Positions 7,213 through 17,031 of a stretch of DNA of 43,048 nt are shown here, piece after piece. Source of the stretch: a bacterium (GTDB lineage: Bacteria > Bdellovibrionota_C > UBA2361 > SZUA-149 > JAQTWB01). The stretch lies in contig JAQTWB010000019.1 in the NCBI GenBank assembly GCA_028689495.1, forward strand, positions 1 through 43,048. The letters are read 5' to 3'. The notes beneath the pieces are model-generated. The model was not told the DNA's origin and did not search any database. It saw only the letters and a program-made list of their open reading frames with translations. Position numbers and translations under genes: made by a program. The number at the start of each line of letters is the position of its first letter. Positions within the stretch are counted from its first letter, which is position 1.

Positions 7213-10200
7213 GCGAAGCTGGTAATCAACGGTCATCACTTTACTGAGCCCACAATTCCCGGCGGCAACTGCGAAATCCTCAAGCACAGAAATCAACTGC
7301 CCATCCTCCGCCCGAGCCTCAAGAGAATAACTTCCGGCAAAGACACCAGGGATTGAAAAACCACCATCATCGGCGGAAATCCCTGTCAGGTTACCCGGCA
7401 GCAAAGTTATATTTGCTCCAGCGATGCCATCATTCTCGGTCGTCTTAAGACTGCCGGTTAAAGTACAGTTAAGGGCGTCGAGATAATCAACTATTCCATC
7501 TCCGTCAGTGTCCGTTGTGCCTTCTTCAAGATCGGTAACTCCATCTCCGTCAGAATCCGTGTCAACGTAATTCGGAATGCCATCATCGTCGGTATCAATG
7601 TCTGTCTCGGCAACCGTCGGAATATTATCCCCGTCATCGTCGATATCGCGCCAGTTCTTCTCTCCATCGTTATCCGAATCCGGTTCCGGAGCATTTGCCC
7701 CTGTACTATTGTATCCACTGCCCGGGGGCACGAGGCGATTCCAAGTGTCGTAGTTGTCGTCAAGTCCGTCCCCGTCACTGTCAATTCCGGCGCGCACGGA
7801 ATCGGCAATACCGTCACCATTTGCGTCCCAGGCTTCTATGCTATCGACAATTCCATCCTCATCTGAATCAAGGTCGAGATAATCGACAGCTCCAGCGCCA
7901 TCAGTGTTGACTGGTGCAAGCGCAGTACCCCCGTTATCTGTGTCATACTCGTTGTCAAGACCGTCATTGTCAGTATCAAGACCACTTGGCGCCCGATAAC
8001 CGGGAGTAGTCTGTGCTTCGATATTGTCAACCAGTCCGTCGTTATCCGAATCAATATCGAGATAGTCGGGGTGAATATCGCTGTCACTTGACACCGACGA
8101 CTCGAAACTCGTCAGCATACCGTCGCCATCATCGTCGATGTCACGAAAATTACGCCGATTATCCCTGTCGAGGTCAGGCAGAGAGGAGCGTGAACCGGTG
8201 ATATTGCTGCCAGTTCCCGGTGGAGAAAGAAGGTTGTAATTGTCAAAAACGTTATCCAGTCCGTCACCATCAGTATCAACGCCCGAAAGAACATAATCGG
8301 CGATTCCGTCACCATTGGCGTCACTCCCTTCAACAATGTCGCTTATACCGTCGTTATCGGAATCAGCATCAAGGTAGTCGACCGCATCCGCTCCGTCGGT
8401 GTTCACCGGCACCAACGCCGCTCCACCGTTATCGATATCGTAAGCATCATCAAGCCCATCGCCATCGGTATCATTGCCCGACGGTGCGACATAACCGCCT
8501 TCAGACTGTGATTCAATATTGTCGACGAGCCCGTCGTTATCAGCGTCAATATCGAGGTAGTCGTCGTTACCATCGCCATCGCTATCAAAAGGAGAAAGCG
8601 CCACGCCAAAAGAATCACTGTCGAAGATATCAAGCAGCCCATCACCATCACTGTCGACTGGCAGATCTCCGCGCCCATCGCCATCCACGTCCACACCACC
8701 TGCTTCAACAATGTCAGATATGCCATCCTTGTCTGAATCAAGGTCAAGGTAATCAGGCACTCCGTCACCGTCGCTGTCACTATTCCCCTCCTCGCTATCA
8801 AGTATACCGTCATTATCACTGTCGAGATCCTGCCAATTTGGCACCCCATCACCATCCTGGTCACCAAGCGCATCATTACCTTCGTCGACAAGCTCGAGCC
8901 AATCCGATATTCCATCGTTATCATCGTCGGTGTCGCGATAATCATCTATGCCATCGCCATCATGGTCGTTACCAGCAGCATATTCAATCGTATCAGAAAT
9001 ACCATTGTCATCGGAGTCTGTATCAAGGTGATTGGCGACGCCGTCTCCGTCAGAGTCCGGGCAGGTCATTCCCACGGTTTCTACCGAGTTCAGGATTCCA
9101 TCACCATCACTGTCCAGGGTAAGAACCCTTGTCGCAGCCGTAACAGATGAAATAGTCACACCACTGCCAGCATCACCTGTATCAAACTGAGCCACATCAA
9201 AACTGTTCGTGATTGAATTCACACATCCTGGTCCGTCGACCACACCTCCGGGGTGACCCGGACCGTTTGTCGTATCGTTAACCATCGTGCCCTGTACTGT
9301 CGCATCAAAAGCCACAGCATAATTCTGTGACTCGACGATATCGGGCTGGTTTGCCGTATCAACAACGGCAACTGTCACCGTCTGCCCTACGGCCGAAAAG
9401 CTGAAGTTCCCCTGACCCGTGACATCCACAGCCTGAGCTTCAGCACTTGTCAACGTGGCCCCACCTACTCCGGTTGGCAGGGTATCAACCACATCGGCGA
9501 CATCAAAGGCCTTGGACGAGCCGCTGTTGGTCACAGTCAACAAATAAGGCAGTACATCTCCAATCGACACCGGAGCCACAGCAGTTGTGGTCTTGGTCAG
9601 AGTTAGCGCCGGTTTGACGATATTGAACGCAGATGTGCCCTGCACAGATGTCGCGGAACCGTTATTCCACTCGACAAGTGCATAGTTGGTTTTCGCCCCG
9701 GTTGTTATATCGCGTGCAGTTGGCGTCACGGTCAGAGTAAAAGTCTCTGTCGCACCGTCATTGGTGTTGAAATTGACCAGCGTTCCAAAACTGATTCTGT
9801 AGTTTGTGCTGTCAGACTGCGTCTGGTTCAAGACATTTGTCGGATCGAGAGAAAAACAAACATCTGTCAAACCAACGAAATTGTAATAAGTATTATAAGG
9901 TGGAGCGACATTGGAGCAGTTTGTCTCAATAGCCGCAGTGAAACTGATATTCGCTGGTGTCAGCCCAGCAAACAAATCACCTGTATCGCGTTCGTTAATC
10001 ACAAAACTGTTAGCCTGACCTTCGGGAACAGTAACTGTAAAGAGAAAATCCCCACTTTCTCCCGGCCTCAAGTTCGGATCGGAAGTTAAAGCGTCACTTG
10101 AGCTACCATTCTGGTAAGCCTTGCCAATCACCGGACTGCGAACTGTCACAGTCGCTGTGTCTGAAAGCGGTGAGAACTTCGGCCCGGCAACTTCGGAGGC

Positions 10201-12771
10201 ATAAAGCACATTTACCGTATTGGTGTAGACCCTTCCCAACAAGGCAGTGTCATCGATAGCCACATCATAAGTGATCAGACAGATAGCTCCTACAGGGATA
10301 CGGCCGTCAACAATATTGAGGTTATTACCAGCGGTGCCAGCCGTATTGAACGAGCCGATATTACAACCAGCCCCACCACCACCGTCAGCGACCACGATAT
10401 TAAATGCAGCATCTGCGCTCAGGCCAACCGGCAGGTTATCGCTCAACTCCACGTCAAACGCCTCTTTCGCACCGATGTTCTCCAGACTGACCTCAAAGCG
10501 AATTCGCTCAGCGGCATCAGCCCCTGTGACATTGCCGGAGGCAATTGCTCCATTACCGGAAAGTATAGTCAGAGCGTTTTTCGTAACGACAAGCTCAGGC
10601 GATTCAGCGGTAATTTCCACAAGGTCATTCTTGATGTTGACTACTGATTCAACAAGACTGTCTCCCTGCTGGGCAAAAGCGATATTGACGAGCTGCAAAC
10701 CGTTTCCGTAAGGCTCATTTGTCGCGGCGAGCGTAATCAGAATCTCCATAGTCCGAAGCGCCGAAGCAGCGCCGTTTTCGACGACATCGGCAAAATTCCA
10801 CTTAACTGTGTTGTCATCGGAATTTACAGAGAAAGTTTCTGAACCCGGCACATAACTCGTCGATGTATAACGCCACTCCCCGGCTGATGGAGCCACGTCC
10901 CCCTGGGCGATCTTGATAAAAGGATTTGTTACCCCGTTCGCATCAGGGTCAGTGGCATCTAGAATTGGCGTCGGCAGGTAATCGGTAATCGAAAAGTCCT
11001 CGGCATCACCAGTCGGAATCGGAATTGTCAGTTTATATGTAACTGTATCACCAAGTCCGAGAAGTATCGGCGGCACTCCCGGCGCTCCGCCGTTCTTGAA
11101 AACAAGCTCCTTGCTCAATGAAGGAATCGTAGCAATTGTCACCGCCGCATTGCTGACCAGCGTTTGACGGTTAACTGTGCTCAATAGCCGAAAATCTGTT
11201 GTCGAAGTATTGGGAATATCATCGGCACCATCGACGACAAGGGTATTGCCACCAGCTCCACCCGCCACATAGTTTTCATCGATTGTCGTCTGATAAGAAA
11301 TCTCTGTAGTCGTTGCATTGCCCGGACCTGTCGGACCTCCGGTCAGAGTATCGTCAGCGGCCAACAGATTAACAAGCGCTCCTGAGACATTAAGAGCAAT
11401 ATGGGTAACACCGACCCCATCCTTCGCGCCCACAACCAGCTCACCACCAAATAGACCGTCATTGGTTCGCAGATTATTTACAAACCCCAAAGATGTATTC
11501 TCATACATATAAAACCTGAACGAGTCGCCGACATAGGTCTGACCATCACCAATATCATCACTGAACAATAAATCATCAAAAGCAAAATAATCAGAAACAT
11601 AGGAAGTCACCGTCCAGGTCACAGTATCTCCGGGACTGTTGCCAACCGGAGCGGCATCAGTGCTGACCAAAGCACTTTTATTGACGACCAGCGATTTTTG
11701 CGGAATTGTCACCGAATCAACAATCTGTGCCCGCGGTACAGCCAGGTAGGTATAGTCAGCTGTTACTGCATTACTTGAACTTGTCGCGTTCCCCGTCAGA
11801 GGGTCGATAATCGAAGTCGAGCCATCATTATTCAGATACTGCTGCACATAGCCTGTATAACTGATAGTCACGTCATTTCCCGCGCCGCCTGCTATCGAAG
11901 CATAAGTCGCGGTAAAACTGCCACCGCCATTTGCGTCGGCACTATAAGAACAAGATGTCGGCACCGGAGCGAAAGTAAAAGATCCGGAACCGGTACAATC
12001 AGCGGCCGGTGGATCATTGACAATAATTGTATCAGGTATTGTTTCCGTGAAGGTCACCGCTGTGACAGTCTTCCCGGTCGCCACATCACCTGTGATGTTG
12101 ATTGTCCTTGGAAAATTAGGCCCGGTGGCCTCGGCGGGTGAGGCACTGTGAGTTGTGTCGACAAGCAGCACCACCGGCGTGATGTTGCTTGTAACCTGTG
12201 TCTGGCAAAGCGTGTCATTTGCGCCACCACAGGCACCACGAGCACCATTAGCCGCATCACCCAACACAAAAATACCGCGACTCCTGACCGTCTCGGCCGT
12301 GCCCAAAACTGCCGCAGCACTAAATGTTGCCGGAATTTCAAGACTCACCGCCGGCTGCCCCACCGACAAAGTGCCAAGCGGCGGCGTAATAATAATCAGC
12401 GTCTCATTGGCAAGAAGTGTAATCGACTCACCGGTAATCGAATTGAGATAACTCGCCCCAGGAATTCCATATCCCCCATGAACCTCAAGTGTCAGAGGCG
12501 CACCAACCGGATTTGTCGAAGCAATTGCCGACTGACAACCAGCATCACACTCAACACCATCAGGCAGAATAACTTCGATAATCGGATAAAAGCCCGTTGC
12601 CGCCGGATTGACACTGCTGTTTTCCATCGACAGCGAGACCGTCACCGGATCAGAGAACAGGGCCTGCGAAGCAGTGGATAATGTCACCTGAGGTGCCGGG
12701 GCTTGGGCCTGTGCCCTATTCAGGATAGTTAAACTGAGACAAACAGTTAAAATAAACAGCAACTTGCGCAT
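5848..12771 (-). CDS. giant secreted surface protein: DUF11-like repeats, thrombospondin-3-like calcium array, four-unit C-terminal module
   Basis: A 2307-residue exported protein. Signal peptide at residues 1-22 ([17 protein letters not shown] core, AQA cleavage). Residues about 25-1215 are tandem beta-sandwich units of the DUF11/conserved-repeat type (for example [17 protein letters not shown] and [16 protein letters not shown]). Residues about 1217-1767 hold about 29 thrombospondin-type-3-like loops ([21 protein letters not shown]). Residues about 1768-1850 look like a carboxypeptidase-regulatory-like sandwich (LTGSL..., [19 protein letters not shown]). Residues 1854-2307 are four divergent repeats with RD/RRD/RH motifs, shared with the giant at 18204. 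Start ATG 12771 has AGAGG about 6 nt upstream. No LPXTG or transmembrane anchor is visible, so release or attachment through the C-terminal module is open. A calcium-stiffened adhesin or matrix protein is the most reasonable reading. Confidence 0.88.
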   Translation of the reverse strand: MRKLLFILTVCLSLTILNRAQAQAPAPQVTLSTASQALFSDPVTVSLSMENSSVNPAATGFYPIIEVILPDGVECDAGCQSAIASTNPVGAPLTLEVHGGYGIPGASYLNSITGESITLLANETLIIITPPLGTLSVGQPAVSLEIPATFSAAAVLGTAETVRSRGIFVLGDAANGARGACGGANDTLCQTQVTSNITPVVLLVDTTHSASPAEATGPNFPRTINITGDVATGKTVTAVTFTETIPDTIIVNDPPAADCTGSGSFTFAPVPTSCSYSADANGGGSFTATYASIAGGAGNDVTISYTGYVQQYLNNDGSTSIIDPLTGNATSSSNAVTADYTYLAVPRAQIVDSVTIPQKSLVVNKSALVSTDAAPVGNSPGDTVTWTVTSYVSDYFAFDDLLFSDDIGDGQTYVGDSFRFYMYENTSLGFVNNLRTNDGLFGGELVVGAKDGVGVTHIALNVSGALVNLLAADDTLTGGPTGPGNATTTEISYQTTIDENYVAGGAGGNTLVVDGADDIPNTSTTDFRLLSTVNRQTLVSNAAVTIATIPSLSKELVFKNGGAPGVPPILLGLGDTVTYKLTIPIPTGDAEDFSITDYLPTPILDATDPDANGVTNPFIKIAQGDVAPSAGEWRYTSTSYVPGSETFSVNSDDNTVKWNFADVVENGAASALRTMEILITLAATNEPYGNGLQLVNIAFAQQGDSLVESVVNIKNDLVEITAESPELVVTKNALTILSGNGAIASGNVTGADAAERIRFEVSLENIGAKEAFDVELSDNLPVGLSADAAFNIVVADGGGGAGCNIGSFNTAGTAGNNLNIVDGRIPVGAICLITYDVAIDDTALLGRVYTNTVNVLYASEVAGPKFSPLSDTATVTVRSPVIGKAYQNGSSSDALTSDPNLRPGESGDFLFTVTVPEGQANSFVINERDTGDLFAGLTPANISFTAAIETNCSNVAPPYNTYYNFVGLTDVCFSLDPTNVLNQTQSDSTNYRISFGTLVNFNTNDGATETFTLTVTPTARDITTGAKTNYALVEWNNGSATSVQGTSAFNIVKPALTLTKTTTAVAPVSIGDVLPYLLTVTNSGSSKAFDVADVVDTLPTGVGGATLTSAEAQAVDVTGQGNFSFSAVGQTVTVAVVDTANQPDIVESQNYAVAFDATVQGTMVNDTTNGPGHPGGVVDGPGCVNSITNSFDVAQFDTGDAGSGVTISSVTAATRVLTLDSDGDGILNSVETVGMTCPDSDGDGVANHLDTDSDDNGISDTIEYAAGNDHDGDGIDDYRDTDDDNDGISDWLELVDEGNDALGDQDGDGVPNWQDLDSDNDGILDSEEGNSDSDGDGVPDYLDLDSDKDGISDIVEAGGVDVDGDGRGDLPVDSDGDGLLDIFDSDSFGVALSPFDSDGDGNDDYLDIDADNDGLVDNIESQSEGGYVAPSGNDTDGDGLDDAYDIDNGGAALVPVNTDGADAVDYLDADSDNDGISDIVEGSDANGDGIADYVLSGVDTDGDGLDNVFDNYNLLSPPGTGSNITGSRSSLPDLDRDNRRNFRDIDDDGDGMLTSFESSVSSDSDIHPDYLDIDSDNDGLVDNIEAQTTPGYRAPSGLDTDNDGLDNEYDTDNGGTALAPVNTDGAGAVDYLDLDSDEDGIVDSIEAWDANGDGIADSVRAGIDSDGDGLDDNYDTWNRLVPPGSGYNSTGANAPEPDSDNDGEKNWRDIDDDGDNIPTVAETDIDTDDDGIPNYVDTDSDGDGVTDLEEGTTDTDGDGIVDYLDALNCTLTGSLKTTENDGIAGANITLLPGNLTGISADDGGFSIPGVFAGSYSLEARAEDGQLISVLEDFAVAAGNCGLSKVMTVDYQLRSPVFFVWNSFLRQSNILVVGNKGENQLHASVVVYNLEGVVLKSFNLTLKPHSERDLFVNSFDGYSLDTYGFVKIVFDNEKDFDGHSAYYRMSKNGERVEFAILKPFESMQRGTTYGLFNTIEPTSRPEKQDDESPQWLQIVNLHESLWKKFTIKIYGQTGGLLQSSDVIIPPRGRRDRQAGHQVPGIGHVGLVEVVPADQQSPYLAQLFSYNSDGEIAVLAPTWSFAGGATTGAGVSDTQYVPVSSGSGALNWINVANTAAVAGGALVEIHNSLGQVVFAESWNLPARSQRHLLASSFLADGETGIARITPAAVPLLVRTMGYFYNSHGFVTASFPEPARLAQVGPLGSFWNTFWEQENWLRLYNISDQNTQATAKVYGIDGALLGVTTITLAPMTSRDMEIRTILGISTANNSYGVVTVESSVNGAITGDVLRVKREADGSMQPDMVKALPLR
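7640..8575 (-). repeat. duplicated long unit inside the calcium-loop array
   Basis: Two copies of a unit of about 145 codons (roughly 8575-8130 and 8073-7640). Each carries the same order of landmarks: [62 protein letters not shown]. The copies differ at many positions, so the duplication is old compared with sequencing artefacts. Confidence 0.75.
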
Positions 12772-12853
12772 TAAAACCTCTTTTGTGAATCGTGAGTTCG
12801 CAAGTGTTTGGATGCGGAAATTCGCGGGGACGATGCAAAGGAGGATTGCAATG

Positions 12854-12883
12854 AAAACACACAGCGCGGATTAAGCCACGCTG
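12854..12883 (-). terminator. probable terminator of the NAMPT gene
   Basis: Inverted repeat CAGCG/CGCTG with two further inner pairs (12862-12883), followed on the minus strand by TGTGTTTT (12854-12861). It sits 33 nt after the NAMPT stop and ahead of the giant gene's ribosome-binding site. The stem is short with one mismatch, so moderate confidence. Confidence 0.5.
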
Positions 12884-12916
12884 CGTATTTAACCTTAATT
12901 ATCGTTTGTGACTTTT

Positions 12917-14530
12917 CTATGCCTGCGCATTGATTTGCTGCAGATACTCTTCCTGCATAGTTCTGATGTCGCCTGACAAGGTGTCCCCCGGATTTGGAAC
13001 CAAAGCATTCCATGTACGCTCAGCCAAAGCTCGCGTATCATCAAATGTATAACTGTAAACAGGAAGAGGATTTGGCCTGCCGTCATATAGAACAACATAA
13101 TCACCAATCTCGCCTCTTTTTAGCTGTTCCACGGTTATTGGCATAATCCGATTCTTCGTATTATTGGCACGAAAGGCCACCGGACCCGGTATCGACAACT
13201 TGAAGCGACTTTCCCCTTTCTTCATCACATTGTGATAGGTCAACACTTGTTCGTTCCTGGTAGAACTCAAGCTCCAATAGTCCATATCCACGGCGTCTGC
13301 CAAACCGTAATCATAGTGACCGACAACGGATGTTTTACTCGCCAGCTCAAGGTCAGACCGGACTGCACGATGATTATATTCGCCCATGCCGAATACAAGA
13401 TTCAAAGGTGAGAACCCAGCCTGAACAACGGCTGGATAAATCTCCTTGAATATCGCCCGGTCAGAAACACCATCAGCGTATATCAAAGAAGCACCTTGAA
13501 GAACCTTTAGCCCATCAACAATCTCAACTGGAAAATACTTGGCGAAGACCTGAAGCCCGAGGATTATCATATCCACGGGGTTACCCGAATCGGGACGACC
13601 CACCAAATGCCCACCAGCAAGTTGAATTGCCTCGGCATTACTTCCGAGCATGTGCATGCAACGCTTATAATCATAAGAATCTGCAACAAACGCAAAAATG
13701 CCACCCTTGCACCGTTCAATCATATTGTGAATTGCCTGAACCTCACGGTTCCATGGCGTCACAGAACGATGGGCACTTGCGACGATCGAATTAGCGCCGA
13801 ATGGCTTCCCTCTATTAAGATAAGTCTGAGCTGCATACGCCGCAGGAAAATTATCGGTGCCCAACCAGTTTATCAGATGAGCAATACCCGTTATCTGCGC
13901 TGCCGCTGCCCCTCTCAAGCCAAAATCAATAAATCTGCTTTCAAGCAGATAGTCGTCATCTTTCATGCCAGGATGATACTTGCGAAAGGTCTCAAGAAAC
14001 CACTGCTTTCTCATCCGGCCGCGCGTAGCGACAGCGGAACTTGACCAAAGGTATGGCAACGATATTGCTTCGAGCAATCCGACACATTCGCCCATACCAG
14101 GCACATCAGTCCACACCTGCATGCAAGGCTCACCGACATAATGAGCGTGCCCATCCGGTAACCCCATGATGCAAACTGGAATCCGCCCTGCAAATTCTTT
14201 TGCGATTCTTTCGAACATTTCTTTGTTAAACGGGTAAGGCTTGTCAGGACGCCCTTCAGAAGGCAAGGTGGCATGATAATGAGAAAGAAAATCTTCGCCT
14301 GAAGCAATCCCTTTTTCACTGATACGTGCGCTCATCTCTAGTTGCAGAAATGGAGCGGCACCAGCTGAAATAATTCGATAGTCTGTACCCAAATCACCAA
14401 AATAATGAAGTGGCTTCCTGAACGTTGCCGCTGACAGCTGAAAATCCTCCATTCCGGGAGGAATCTGTAGAAAATGCCCACTTTGATAAGCATCGGTCTG
14501 AACTGGCCATGGAACATAGAACTCTTTCAT
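12917..14530 (-). CDS. nadV: nicotinamide phosphoribosyltransferase (NAMPT/NadV)
   Basis: Converts nicotinamide and PRPP to nicotinamide mononucleotide, the entry step of the two-step NAD salvage route. 537 residues from ATG 14530 (GGAG 6 nt upstream), close to the usual NAMPT size; a longer in-frame extension upstream has no support. Family landmarks in order: TDAYQSGHF near the N-terminus (TDSYKxTHY in NAMPT), FGLRG (203-207), GTD (224-226, the Asp that favours nicotinamide over nicotinate), ASAHRS with the catalytic-type His254, GRPDSGNP (311-318, PRPP/ribose site), and GMGE in place of the usual Gly-rich GSGGG. It lies downstream of the CinA-NMNAT fusion gene (14922-16250) on the same strand, 391 nt away, with its own leader hairpin. 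The sequence is divergent but the key residues are retained. Confidence 0.88.
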   Translation of the reverse strand: MKEFYVPWPVQTDAYQSGHFLQIPPGMEDFQLSAATFRKPLHYFGDLGTDYRIISAGAAPFLQLEMSARISEKGIASGEDFLSHYHATLPSEGRPDKPYPFNKEMFERIAKEFAGRIPVCIMGLPDGHAHYVGEPCMQVWTDVPGMGECVGLLEAISLPYLWSSSAVATRGRMRKQWFLETFRKYHPGMKDDDYLLESRFIDFGLRGAAAAQITGIAHLINWLGTDNFPAAYAAQTYLNRGKPFGANSIVASAHRSVTPWNREVQAIHNMIERCKGGIFAFVADSYDYKRCMHMLGSNAEAIQLAGGHLVGRPDSGNPVDMIILGLQVFAKYFPVEIVDGLKVLQGASLIYADGVSDRAIFKEIYPAVVQAGFSPLNLVFGMGEYNHRAVRSDLELASKTSVVGHYDYGLADAVDMDYWSLSSTRNEQVLTYHNVMKKGESRFKLSIPGPVAFRANNTKNRIMPITVEQLKRGEIGDYVVLYDGRPNPLPVYSYTFDDTRALAERTWNALVPNPGDTLSGDIRTMQEEYLQQINAQA

Positions 14531-14590
14531 AACATTCTCCAAAAAATTAAAGTATTTTCGAAGAAGCAGCAAAACCTTGTTTGCAACCCC

Positions 14591-14617
14591 CCTCGAGCAG
14601 ATAACCTCTGCTCGAGG
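14591..14617 (-). promoter_or_regulatory. perfect 10-bp hairpin in the NAMPT leader
   Basis: CCTCGAGCAG and CTGCTCGAGG pair exactly around a 7-nt loop. On the minus strand the stem is followed by GGGG and not by a T run, so it is not a standard terminator. It could be an RNA structure or an operator. It does not match any riboswitch I know. Confidence 0.4.
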
Positions 14618-14761
14618 TAAAGGCCAAAGTTTACACAAGATAGAAAATAAAAGACCGGTTCAATATCTATCACCACCCACAAGGCTTACAAAATCAACAA
14701 ACCGCGAAACAGTGTCAGACTGCAACACCGAATCCAAATTTCTCAATATCAACCTTGATCG

Positions 14762-14802
14762 CAAAAAGATTTGAGAGACAAAACTGCAAAACCGTCTCTC
14801 AA
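14762..14802 (-). terminator. possible terminator after the CinA-NMNAT fusion gene
   Basis: Inverted repeat TTGAGAGAC/GTCTCTCAA (14771-14779 with 14794-14802, 14-nt loop), followed on the minus strand by ATCTTTTTG. The loop is long and the T run is offset, so this is tentative. Confidence 0.4.
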
Positions 14803-14921
14803 ACAAACTGTCTAACCATCAAGAAATTACAAACACATTAGAAGATAGTTCGAGCGTATAAATCTCCAACTGTCAGTTAGGAGGGAATGTGAAAAATCAG
14901 CATTCCTCCCAACATCCATCT

Positions 14922-16250
14922 TCAGGTATGATTACTTCTGACAACCGATGAGGAAAATTCGACGTTCAAAAGACAAGGCAGGTTTTCAAACAAATCCTGG
15001 AATTCATCTGGCACGCTGTCGGCCGATAACATACCAATAGTGCTCCCTGGACGTGGGAACACATAAAAACGCACACCTCGCTCTTTTAGCCCATCATATA
15101 CTTGCCGCAGTCCGCCATGTGATTCACAATACAGCGGTTCAAATATACGAACCGCTGTATCTCCTCCTATCGCGAACCTGGTTCCTATATACTTGGACAT
15201 CTGAAAGTACGTACTCATTTGCTTGGTCACAACAACTGGCCACCGACCAATAAACTGACTGGCTCGACGAATGAGCTCTTCTCTATCTATCTCGCCTTTT
15301 TCAGCATTGTGTGCGCCAATTACAAACACTGGTGTGAATCCACGAGAGCGCATCACAAGCCCCATTTCATCATGTGCAGGTGTAAATGGGTTGGCACTAA
15401 CCGGGATTAGAACAACTTTTTTTAGAATGGCATAGTCGTGCCAGCACGCATTTCCGGTCCAGCTCATCCCGAGTGCTGCCGAACCTAAACAAAGTCCGGA
15501 ACCTTGGTTAATACCGTGAACGTCATACCATGTTACATTCGCATTCCTCGGCAACAAGTCATCAACCATCATTGTCTGACCCGCAATAACCAACCCGGTA
15601 TCACCTGGCTCTACACTGCCACAGGTAACAGTGATCCCCCACTTATCACGCATGGGAACTTTCTCAAGACCATACATATCTGCCAGAAGATTGACTGCAG
15701 TCAAAGCACAAATCTGATCCTGATACTCGCGAATGAGCTCCTGACCCGCGCCACCATAATGAGAATCACTGCTGTGCTTAAAAGAGATCTCCACTCGGAC
15801 CAGACTCCGAGAAGTCCTCGCCGACACACAAACACGCTGCCCACCTTTTTTACCTGCATTAACTTCCGTTGAGGCAATGTTGGCCGATATGCCCATTCCA
15901 ACAATTCGCTTCGGATTGACTGTTGCACCTAGAAGCTTATGCAATGCCAAAAAGTTGGATACGGCCAAACTATCTGAAAAGTTACCTGTGACAAAACGCT
16001 CGGGAGACCATGTAAAGTCTCTTGTAGAAAGCCTTGTATCATTAAGGCATGACGCACCAAGAAAAAAAGAAGATATACCTGGAACGCAACCAATTACCCG
16101 CGGAAGGGTATAAGCGCCACCGGCATAATCAGGACAAAATACTACCCCTTCATTTGCTTCAGGGATTCTGTAATCACGAATTAGGGCAACGAGATTTACA
16201 ACCTGGTGCCAGACATCACGATCCTCGAAAGGTAAATCACTCTTGTTCAT
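14922..16250 (-). CDS. fusion protein: CinA/PncC-like domain + NMN adenylyltransferase-like domain
   Basis: 442 residues from ATG 16250 (GGAGGA just upstream). Residues about 15-195 follow the CinA C-terminal/PncC (NMN deamidase) fold pattern: helix, then DYAGGAYTLPRVIGCVPG where PncC has ESCTGG...VPG, then IVGMGISANIAS and a late Arg/Tyr-rich helix. The nucleophilic Ser of ESCTGG is not present (DYAGG), so deamidase activity is doubtful. Residues about 275-442 read as a nucleotidylyltransferase: VSANPFTPAHDEM (HxGH-like), FVIGAHN, FAIGGDTAVRIFEP (as in the NadD IGADT segment), and a final FSSSVVRS that matches the ISSTxIR motif. With NAMPT downstream, the likely job is NMN to NAD. The middle segment (200-270) is unassigned. 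The fusion is inferred from motifs, not from a search. Confidence 0.65.
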   Translation of the reverse strand: MNKSDLPFEDRDVWHQVVNLVALIRDYRIPEANEGVVFCPDYAGGAYTLPRVIGCVPGISSFFLGASCLNDTRLSTRDFTWSPERFVTGNFSDSLAVSNFLALHKLLGATVNPKRIVGMGISANIASTEVNAGKKGGQRVCVSARTSRSLVRVEISFKHSSDSHYGGAGQELIREYQDQICALTAVNLLADMYGLEKVPMRDKWGITVTCGSVEPGDTGLVIAGQTMMVDDLLPRNANVTWYDVHGINQGSGLCLGSAALGMSWTGNACWHDYAILKKVVLIPVSANPFTPAHDEMGLVMRSRGFTPVFVIGAHNAEKGEIDREELIRRASQFIGRWPVVVTKQMSTYFQMSKYIGTRFAIGGDTAVRIFEPLYCESHGGLRQVYDGLKERGVRFYVFPRPGSTIGMLSADSVPDEFQDLFENLPCLLNVEFSSSVVRSNHT

Positions 16251-17031
16251 AATTCCTCCAAAATACAAAAAAACCTTATTGGCTGTAAGACAGCGGTCGA
16301 ACAAAGGTCCCGCCGCTGCCCTCGCCTGTAAGCCACTTATTGGGATGGAATGAAAAAGAGCAAAGAAATCGCCCACACACATAGCGTCGCAGTCGTAACA
16401 ACCTCGCTTTGGTTTAATGTTTAGGGGAGCTTACGCACAGTATCAAGATTAGACTGGCATATCACTGACCCTCCCATTAACACGATAAAAATAATGTTTC
16501 AACTTTACGTAAAGGGGTGAATTGTATCCTTCAAGAAATGACACACAGTTTCAAAAAATGAACCTAAATTTCGGTTGAAAGAACCAAAGATTTCTCAGCT
16601 CTGCACAATTGAAACTATATTGATTGCCTTTACCGGCATATCGATTGGTCTATGGTCAGCAAACAACCATAGGTGTCAGGAATTTTAGACTTAGCCCCAA
16701 GCTTACGTGCAAGCACGGATGTTGCACGTAAGCCCGTCGTGAGGTTGTGAACTTACGTGCATTCCGGGCTAGAATAACAATTCAGCATACGTCGCTACCA
16801 TCCCACGAAATAGTCTATATCCTCCTGACAACATAATTGCCCTTCCGTAAGCCTTTCAATTAGTGTGCAACCTGACAAGTGCCTTACCTGACGCCACTTT
16901 CATCGTATACCCGGCAATCAAAAGACCGTGGTGAATTCCAGCCCGAATTTTATGTTTAACAAAGATCAAGTTTAGTGGTAGGACAGCTCCGTGCTGAAAT
17001 GACGAATTCACCCGCCTACAAGGAGCCCCCC
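16251..17031. other. 781-nt divergent intergenic region
   Basis: It lies between the NAD-salvage fusion gene (minus) and the deacetylase-like gene (plus), and no reading frame in it looks coding. It must hold both promoters. The one strong structure is the inverted repeat at 16701-16733 with a further half-copy at 16751-16761. The sequence is AT-rich compared with the neighbouring genes. Confidence 0.55.
16701..16733. repeat. perfect 12-bp inverted repeat of the ACGTAAG family
   Basis: GCTTACGTGCAA (16701-16712) and TTGCACGTAAGC (16722-16733) are exact inverse copies with a 9-nt spacer. A third arm, ACTTACGTGCA, follows at 16751-16761 and leads into ATTCCGGGCTAG. The reverse complement of that stretch resembles the repeat at 27234-27265 (CTA.CCCGGA...CACGTAAGT), so this seems to be a small dispersed family. 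Confidence 0.6.

Larger units (their letters stand above)
14531..14921 (-). other. 391-nt intergenic leader with three hairpins
   Basis: No gene supported. On the minus strand, from the fusion gene towards NAMPT: an imperfect hairpin 14880-14910 (10-nt arms, 12 nt after the stop), a palindrome AACTGTCAGTT at 14868-14878, a hairpin 14771-14802 followed by ATCTTTTTG, and a perfect 10-bp hairpin at 14591-14617 about 60 nt before the NAMPT start. The first three probably end the upstream transcript. The last lies in the NAMPT leader and may be regulatory. Confidence 0.5.

Noticed and set aside
8220-9122. Plus-strand open frame of 300 codons rich in His, Arg and Gln
   Set aside because: It is the antisense reading of the Asp/Gly-rich calcium-loop array (GAT/GAC codons read as ATC/GTC and shifted), not a gene.
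7470-9122. Possible CRISPR or DNA-level tandem repeat
   Set aside because: The periodicity comes from the repeated DxDGDG protein loops on the minus strand; there are no constant repeats with unique spacers.
12771-13107. Minus-strand frames overlapping the end of the NAMPT gene
   Set aside because: Out-of-frame shadows of the NAMPT coding sequence.
14880-14910. Rho-independent terminator directly after the fusion gene
   Set aside because: The stem is fair (one mismatch, one wobble), but it is followed by TAACTGACAG and not by a T run, so I list it only as a hairpin in the intergenic entry.
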